DNA from: an uncultured Lactobacillus sp.
GTDB lineage: Bacteria; Bacillota; Bacilli; Lactobacillales; Lactobacillaceae
DNA length: 19,895 bases
Reading direction: 5' to 3'
Assembly (NCBI GenBank): GCA_945281075.1
Contig: CALYQE010000022.1
Coordinates: 1-19,895 of the forward strand
The first letter of the stretch is position 1. Each line of letters starts with the position of its first letter. A program made the position numbers and the translations under genes. The notes under the pieces are model-generated. The model was not told the DNA's origin, did no database searches, and saw only the letters and a program-made list of their open reading frames with translations. This document shows, in pieces, positions 15,439 through 19,895 of the stretch.

Positions 15439-16260
15439 TTAATCCAAGAAGCCTTTTCTTGGGGTTACGTGGAAGTATTCGGCAATTTCTACTAATTGCT
15501 TGTCAGTAATTTCATCCAGCCTATTTCCGCCCTGCGCCTGAATGGCATTAAAGATCGTGGCTGCTTTTTCAACTGTTTCAATTAATCCAAAGCATTCATC
15601 TGGAGTATCACCTACTGCAAACATACCATGATGTGGCCACATAACCACTCTGAAACCATCCGCAACTTTGGCTGCGGTGTGTTCACCGATCACCGTAGTA
15701 CCCGGCGTTTCATAAGGAATGATCCCCAGCCCTTCTGGCAAAACCGGCATTGATTCAGCTTGCATTTTCCAAATAGTCTTGCTGAAATACTTCTCATCAA
15801 GTGGCTGAGTGAATGACATGGCAATTAAATTAGTAACGTGGCAGTGCATAACCACTCTTTGCTTTGAATCAAGCTTTAAACGAGCAATATGGTTCATCAA
15901 GTGGGTCGGAAATTCGCTTGTTGGTATGGCGCCATCATCATAGCCCCATACAATTTCACCCTGTTGACCGTCGTCACTTATTCTAACTAAGCCGAGATCC
16001 TGTTCAGTATTTTGAAACACGTTTCTGAAATACCGTCCCGCACCTGTGACCAAAAAGTACTGTCCAGCTAAGGAGCCGGCGTCAAAACCAAGGTCAAATG
16101 TCTTTTTAACTTCTTCAACGTCATCAAAGTCACTTAGCTCTTCAGGAGTAATACGAATACTCATATTACCGCCATTGCGCTCATCCCAGCCATTATCATA
16201 GCTTTGACGAGTAATATTACACATATCTCTAACAAAAGTTGAATCAATAAATTTAGTCAT
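15439..16260 (-). CDS. rhaD: Rhamnulose-1-phosphate aldolase
   Basis: The 273-residue protein is a class II, zinc-dependent aldolase that splits L-rhamnulose 1-phosphate into dihydroxyacetone phosphate and L-lactaldehyde. Visible motifs are GNMSIR (31-36, phosphate binding), the catalytic Glu116 in TSEFPTHLMNH, and the zinc-ligand histidines 139 and 141 in MHCHVTN and 210/211 in WPHHGMF. Length and motifs match the bacterial family. Its start is preceded by CTGGAGAT, and it follows rhaA by 30 bases, last in the rhaBMAD operon. Lactaldehyde handling is not encoded nearby. Confidence 0.95.
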   Translation of the reverse strand: MTKFIDSTFVRDMCNITRQSYDNGWDERNGGNMSIRITPEELSDFDDVEEVKKTFDLGFDAGSLAGQYFLVTGAGRYFRNVFQNTEQDLGLVRISDDGQQGEIVWGYDDGAIPTSEFPTHLMNHIARLKLDSKQRVVMHCHVTNLIAMSFTQPLDEKYFSKTIWKMQAESMPVLPEGLGIIPYETPGTTVIGEHTAAKVADGFRVVMWPHHGMFAVGDTPDECFGLIETVEKAATIFNAIQAQGGNRLDEITDKQLVEIAEYFHVTPRKGFLD

Positions 16261-16290
16261 AATCTGATCTCCAGAAAAATATTGTTTTAA

Positions 16291-17556
16291 TTAGTTTCTC
16301 TTTAATTGAACGTTCTTTTCGTAGTCCTTGAGGTCTTGGTACCAGTCCATCCCAACAGGAACATTATTTCTTAAACAGAATTCATCCCAAACTGCGCCGA
16401 ATGGATATGACTTCAATTCCTCGGTTTCAGCCAAGCGAAGCGTGAAATCATACTTATTTTCAGCATTTTTGAGCTCGTCAATTGGCGCAAGCAAGCCAAG
16501 AAGCAAAGCTTTCTGAGTTGCACGAGTACCAACTACCCAAGCAGCCACACGATTAATCGAAGCATCAAAGAAATCCAAACCAATAATAGTCTTAGACAAC
16601 AAATCGTCTCTTATCAAAGCAGACATCATTCTAATTGTTCTGTCTTCCAATGTTGGAACATGGTCACTATCCCAGTGAACTGGTCGAGTAATGTGTAAGA
16701 ACATTCCTTTGCCAAATGCCAAGAATGCTGATAGATAATCTGACGGATCTTCAGCTTCATGGAAGTGTCCAATGTCCATACACCAGAATTTATTTCTAGT
16801 CAAAGCGTAGTTGTCATAGAAGAAGTGTGAACCAACCGTATAACTTTCAACGCCGGTACCAAACAGCTTACCCTCGTATGATTCTATTGTGTTCTTTTCA
16901 TCAAATTTTTCTTCGTTAATTTCGTCCAAAGATTCGATCAGGCGCTCACGCGGATCTAGTCTGCTGATTGGCTCATCCTTCATCCCATCCATGATCCAGA
17001 AGTTATCAATAGATTGAGCACCTTGTTCTTTACCAAAGTAATTAGAAATGGCCCGGGCATTTTTACCAACCTGAATCCAGTAATCACGAACACCTTTTTC
17101 TGGACTAGCCAAAGTCATGTTTTCTTTAACCTTTGGACTTGAGAAGAAAGTCGGGTTAAAGTCAAGGTAAACTCCATTTTGCTTTGCCCAGTCAACCCAG
17201 AACTTAAAATCTTCAGGTCCCACTTCAGAAACATCTTTTTTACTATCAGTGACGGCATAGATTTGGTGCAATTGCAATCTTTGCTTTGCTGGGATTAACT
17301 TAAACGCTTCATTTAAATCACTGACTAATTGCTCAGGAGTAGTGGCAATGCCCGGATAATTACCCGAGACGCCAATGCCTCCAGATAATGTTTCTTCTGG
17401 TGTTAAAAAGCCATGTATATCGTCACCTTGCCAACACGGAAGAGAAACTCTAATCCCCTGCAGTTTCTTTAACACTTCTTCTGTATCGACACCGATTTCT
17501 GCATAACGTTCTTTAGCAACTTGATATGCTGTTTCTACTTGTTTTTCGCTAACCAT
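16291..17556 (-). CDS. rhaA: L-rhamnose isomerase
   Basis: The 421-residue protein converts L-rhamnose to L-rhamnulose with a Mn/Zn-dependent TIM barrel; the usual length is about 420. Seen in order are LPCWQGDDIHGF (39-50), LDFNPTFFSSP (131-141), NFWIMDGMKDEP (185-196), GVESYTVGSH (235-244), MDIGHFHEAEDPSDYL (260-275) and the metal-site stretch HITRPVHWDSDHVP (288-301). Family members usually read GSHEFY where this one has GSHFFY, a small deviation away from the metal ligands. A strong AAGGAG lies upstream, and the gene follows rhaM by 16 bases. Confidence 0.96.
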   Translation of the reverse strand: MVSEKQVETAYQVAKERYAEIGVDTEEVLKKLQGIRVSLPCWQGDDIHGFLTPEETLSGGIGVSGNYPGIATTPEQLVSDLNEAFKLIPAKQRLQLHQIYAVTDSKKDVSEVGPEDFKFWVDWAKQNGVYLDFNPTFFSSPKVKENMTLASPEKGVRDYWIQVGKNARAISNYFGKEQGAQSIDNFWIMDGMKDEPISRLDPRERLIESLDEINEEKFDEKNTIESYEGKLFGTGVESYTVGSHFFYDNYALTRNKFWCMDIGHFHEAEDPSDYLSAFLAFGKGMFLHITRPVHWDSDHVPTLEDRTIRMMSALIRDDLLSKTIIGLDFFDASINRVAAWVVGTRATQKALLLGLLAPIDELKNAENKYDFTLRLAETEELKSYPFGAVWDEFCLRNNVPVGMDWYQDLKDYEKNVQLKRN

Positions 17557-17572
17557 TATATTTCTCCTTTAA

Positions 17573-17899
17573 TTAATCTATATGAAAAACTTCGTGTAAA
17601 TCATTAGTAACAGGACTTTCGTCCGGATTAACATCCATCAGTTTAGCCATATAATGCCACCACTCTTTACATCCTTGAGTTTTGGCAATGGCCTGGTACT
17701 TTTCAAGGTCATCTACTTCTAAGTAAGCAAATAATGTACCTGTGTTTTTATCCAAATAAATTGAATAGTTATGAGCGCCTGCTTCCTTCAAAGCTTTCTT
17801 CATTTGAGGAAACTTTGTCGGAAGGCTTTGGTGACGCTTTTCATACTCAGCAAAATAATTTGGATTAACGTGCATTGTTTGACCTAATCTAACCGTCAT
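17573..17899 (-). CDS. rhaM: L-rhamnose mutarotase
   Basis: The 108-residue protein interconverts the alpha and beta anomers of L-rhamnose, feeding the isomerase. It is of the usual length (about 104) and has the ferredoxin-like-dimer features: His23 in EKRHQSLP, the NYSIYLD strand, and the C-terminal CKEWWHYMAKLM with the conserved tryptophans. Its ATG overlaps the rhaB stop by 4 bases (ATGA), so translation is likely coupled. Confidence 0.93.
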   Translation of the reverse strand: MTVRLGQTMHVNPNYFAEYEKRHQSLPTKFPQMKKALKEAGAHNYSIYLDKNTGTLFAYLEVDDLEKYQAIAKTQGCKEWWHYMAKLMDVNPDESPVTNDLHEVFHID

Positions 17900-19368
17900 A
17901 ACACTTCACCCCTCTTAGCCGTATGCAAGAAGTTTACATAATCCGCAAGTATACCTTCATATTTGTCTTTTTCTGGTTCATACTTTTTAATTTTAAATGA
18001 ATCGCTAATAATCCTACGTGCCAAATAAACATTTAAAATGTCGCTTCTGGTAATCATCTGGACCACTAGGTTGCCAATCGCGGTAGCTTCCCCCGGCCCC
18101 GCATAAACATCAATTCCGGCAATTGTACTGGTTAATTGGTTAAGTAAGGTAACATTTGATCCGCCGCCCACAATATTTAAAGTATCAATTTGGTAGCCAA
18201 GGATTTGATTCAGTTTGTCGATTTCATGTGCATAAAACAAGGCCAAGTTTGAATATATCGCCATGACTATTTCGCCCGGTGTTTCAGGGACCTTTTGCCC
18301 AGTTTCCCGACAATATACCTGAATTTCTGTAATCATCTTTTGCGGATTGACAAAACGTTCATCATTAATGTTGATAAATTGCTGGAACGGCTCCACTTTT
18401 TTGGCTTTTTCAGCTAATTCACTAAAAGAATACTTGTCCTTTAGCTCCCGCTTTACGCATTGGACCATCCACAGTCCCATGATATTTTTCAAAAATCTGT
18501 AAGTACCGTAAGCTCCCCATTCATTGGTGTAGTTTTCTTGGAAAGCCTCAGGTCCATTCTCAGGAACATTGAGCTCTGTACCAAGTAAAGACCAGGTACC
18601 AGAAGAAAGAAATGCCCAATGATGCCCCATGCCTGGAGTACCAACCACGGCCGAAGCAGTATCATGTGTCGCAACTGTAATTACGTCGGTCGCCGGCAAA
18701 TCATAATCAGGAAACTTGAGGCGATCCAGCTTCCCCAGTGGTGTTCCGGCATCAACCAATTTAGGAAACTGATCTTGGCGCACATTTACTTCTTTAAGCA
18801 AGTTTTGGTCAAACAGTCCCTCTCTCAAACTAAGCATTTGCGTTGTCGAAGCATTGGTTACTTCCAAAACAGCTTTACCGGTTAAGACATAACCAATATA
18901 ATCGGGAATCATCATGATTTTATCGGTTTTTGAAAGCAACTCCTTGTTTTCTTCGAATAACTGATAAAGGGTATTAAAGTTTAAGAATTGAATTCCCGTT
19001 TTCTGATAAATTTGCTCTTTTGACACTTTTGCAGTCAGATCGTTAATTGCATTAGTAGTTCTTGCATCGCGATAACTGATCGGATCTTCTAGCTTTTGAC
19101 CGTCTTTACCCACAAGTACATAGTCTACTGCCCAAGTATCAATTCCTAAGGACAGGTTGTCATAACCTGCCTGCTTAATTTTCTGCAGTCCTAACAAAAT
19201 TTCTTTAATAATGTGATCAATATCCCAGCGGTCATGGCCCTGCTTTAAGGTAAAGCCATTTTTGAAACGGTGCATTTCCTTTAGTGACATTTTGCCATCT
19301 TTAAGCTGACTCAAAATGAGCCGGCCGCTTGAGGCACCAATATCAACCGCTACATAGGTTCTTGTCAA
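17896..19368 (-). CDS. rhaB: L-rhamnulokinase
   Basis: The 490-residue FGGY-type kinase phosphorylates L-rhamnulose at O-1 using ATP. Its N-terminal ATP-binding motif is DIGASSGRLILSQL (9-22), the substrate motif is GIDTWAVDY (75-83), and the catalytic Asp236 lies in THDTASA (234-240). A second ATPase-fold stretch, LNIVGGGSNVTLLNQL, follows near the C-terminus. Translation starts at TTG 19366-19368, 7 bases after GGTGA; no ATG is available in a better place. It is first in the rhaBMAD operon, whose promoter with an embedded cre-like site lies at 19404-19432. Confidence 0.95.
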   Translation of the reverse strand: MTRTYVAVDIGASSGRLILSQLKDGKMSLKEMHRFKNGFTLKQGHDRWDIDHIIKEILLGLQKIKQAGYDNLSLGIDTWAVDYVLVGKDGQKLEDPISYRDARTTNAINDLTAKVSKEQIYQKTGIQFLNFNTLYQLFEENKELLSKTDKIMMIPDYIGYVLTGKAVLEVTNASTTQMLSLREGLFDQNLLKEVNVRQDQFPKLVDAGTPLGKLDRLKFPDYDLPATDVITVATHDTASAVVGTPGMGHHWAFLSSGTWSLLGTELNVPENGPEAFQENYTNEWGAYGTYRFLKNIMGLWMVQCVKRELKDKYSFSELAEKAKKVEPFQQFININDERFVNPQKMITEIQVYCRETGQKVPETPGEIVMAIYSNLALFYAHEIDKLNQILGYQIDTLNIVGGGSNVTLLNQLTSTIAGIDVYAGPGEATAIGNLVVQMITRSDILNVYLARRIISDSFKIKKYEPEKDKYEGILADYVNFLHTAKRGEVL

Positions 19369-19403
19369 TTATTTTCACCACACTTTCAAACCTGATACTT
19401 ATA

Positions 19404-19432
19404 TTTATACGTTAATTTGACAACGCTTACAA
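19404..19432 (-). promoter_or_regulatory. Promoter of the rhaBMAD operon
   Basis: On the minus strand, TTGTAA (19427-19432) and TATAAA (19404-19409) are 17 bases apart. The cre-like site 19418-19431 covers the -35 and spacer, so CcpA binding would block RNA polymerase. Confidence 0.6.
19418..19431. promoter_or_regulatory. cre-like catabolite control site, module 3
   Basis: TGACAACGCTTACA fully matches TGWNANCGNTNWCA. It lies between rhaB and the divergent AraC gene and overlaps the rhaB promoter and a plus-strand TTGACA (19417-19422, with TAAAAT at 19440-19445). Confidence 0.72.
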
Positions 19433-19560
19433 TGTCATATAAAATTACAAATTGTAACAAATTGGTAGGTGAATTTTTCTTCCTAACCGCCAAAGTGATT
19501 TCTTGGCAGCTTTGATCCATTTTTAACTTGGTGGTTTAAGATAAGCGAGGCTTGATCGAT

Positions 19561-19895
19561 ATGAACAATGAATTATTAGCTAAATTAAAAGAGCTAAATG
19601 CGATTGAAAAGAAGCAATATCATAATCAACTTTTTATCAACGATTTTTATGATAAAACTTTATTGTACGCTTCAGATAAAAAATATGTGCCAATCTTTAC
19701 CGAAGAATTTTTCAAAGGCAAAAACATTTATGTCAGCAAGCACAATCGCTTTGCACCATATCCCAAACATACGCACACCTTTCTTGAGATGAACTATATG
19801 CTTTCTGGAATCGCAAAAGAAAAAGTAAACGGACACACGATTTATCTAAAAGAAGGCGATATATTGCTATTAGGTGTCGGAACTACTCATTCAAT
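19561..19895 (+). CDS. AraC-family regulator, N-terminal part (runs off window)
   Basis: ATG 19561 follows GAGG by 10 bases, and 111 codons are visible. After a charged helical start (MNNELLAKLKELNAIEKKQY), residues 60-111 form the cupin sensor: SKHNRFAPYPKHTHTFLEMN, then YMLSG, then KVNGHTIYLKEGDILLLG. This closely resembles the sensor of the regulator at 13523. The DNA-binding half is beyond the window. Divergent from rhaB across a shared cre-bearing region, it is the likely rhamnose-responsive activator of rhaBMAD (a RhaR/RhaS analogue); I do not assign a symbol. Confidence 0.85.
   Translation, partial: MNNELLAKLKELNAIEKKQYHNQLFINDFYDKTLLYASDKKYVPIFTEEFFKGKNIYVSKHNRFAPYPKHTHTFLEMNYMLSGIAKEKVNGHTIYLKEGDILLLGVGTTHS

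Noticed and set aside
1..19895. tRNA, rRNA, CRISPR array or intact insertion sequence
   Set aside because: No cloverleaf, rRNA-like stretch, regularly spaced repeat or transposase was seen on reading both strands. This was by eye, so a very small element could be missed.

Overview
The window looks like a chromosomal accessory region of an S-layer-forming Lactobacillus (the sensu stricto / L. delbrueckii group). The support is low GC, AGGAG-type ribosome binding sites with some TTG starts, cre-like catabolite boxes, and relics of secreted proteins that include a bacterial surface-layer (SLAP) type domain. Genus is inferred from gene content only. Bee-gut or intestinal members that use plant rhamnosides would fit, but this was not tested.

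Positions 1-4700 are a degraded region. It holds the start of one intact-looking secreted protein (1-200, minus), a frameshifted membrane protein (337-602), and three consecutive broken secreted-protein genes (821-1358, 1333-1992, 2063-2758). These are followed by a small ribbon-helix-helix protein (2914-3096, plus), a sigma-region-4-like protein (3372-3833, minus), a 628-base stretch with hairpins but no clear gene, and the C-terminal relic of another surface protein (4462-4706).

Positions 4707-19895 form a rhamnose / rhamnoside utilisation island built from three similar modules. In each, a plus-strand AraC-family regulator faces a minus-strand catabolic operon, and the shared intergenic region contains a cre-like catabolite site. 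Module 1 is an MFS transporter plus a GH78 alpha-L-rhamnosidase (4707-8253) facing an AraC regulator (8405-9316); it appears intact. Module 2 is a second MFS transporter plus a second rhamnosidase-like enzyme (10561-13368) facing an AraC regulator (13523-14509); here the transporter has a nonsense codon and the hydrolase a frameshift. Module 3 is rhaB-rhaM-rhaA-rhaD followed by a TauE/SafE-type membrane protein (14609-19368), facing a third AraC regulator that runs off the window (19561-19895). Between modules 1 and 2 lie a MerR-family fossil (9348-9574) and the C-terminal half of a UvrA-like ABC ATPase (9604-10479).

Read together, module 1 would import a rhamnoside and release rhamnose in the cytoplasm. 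RhaM, RhaA, RhaB and RhaD would then convert rhamnose to dihydroxyacetone phosphate and lactaldehyde. No lactaldehyde reductase or dehydrogenase is present. No RNA genes, CRISPR arrays, intact insertion sequences or attachment sites were recognised.
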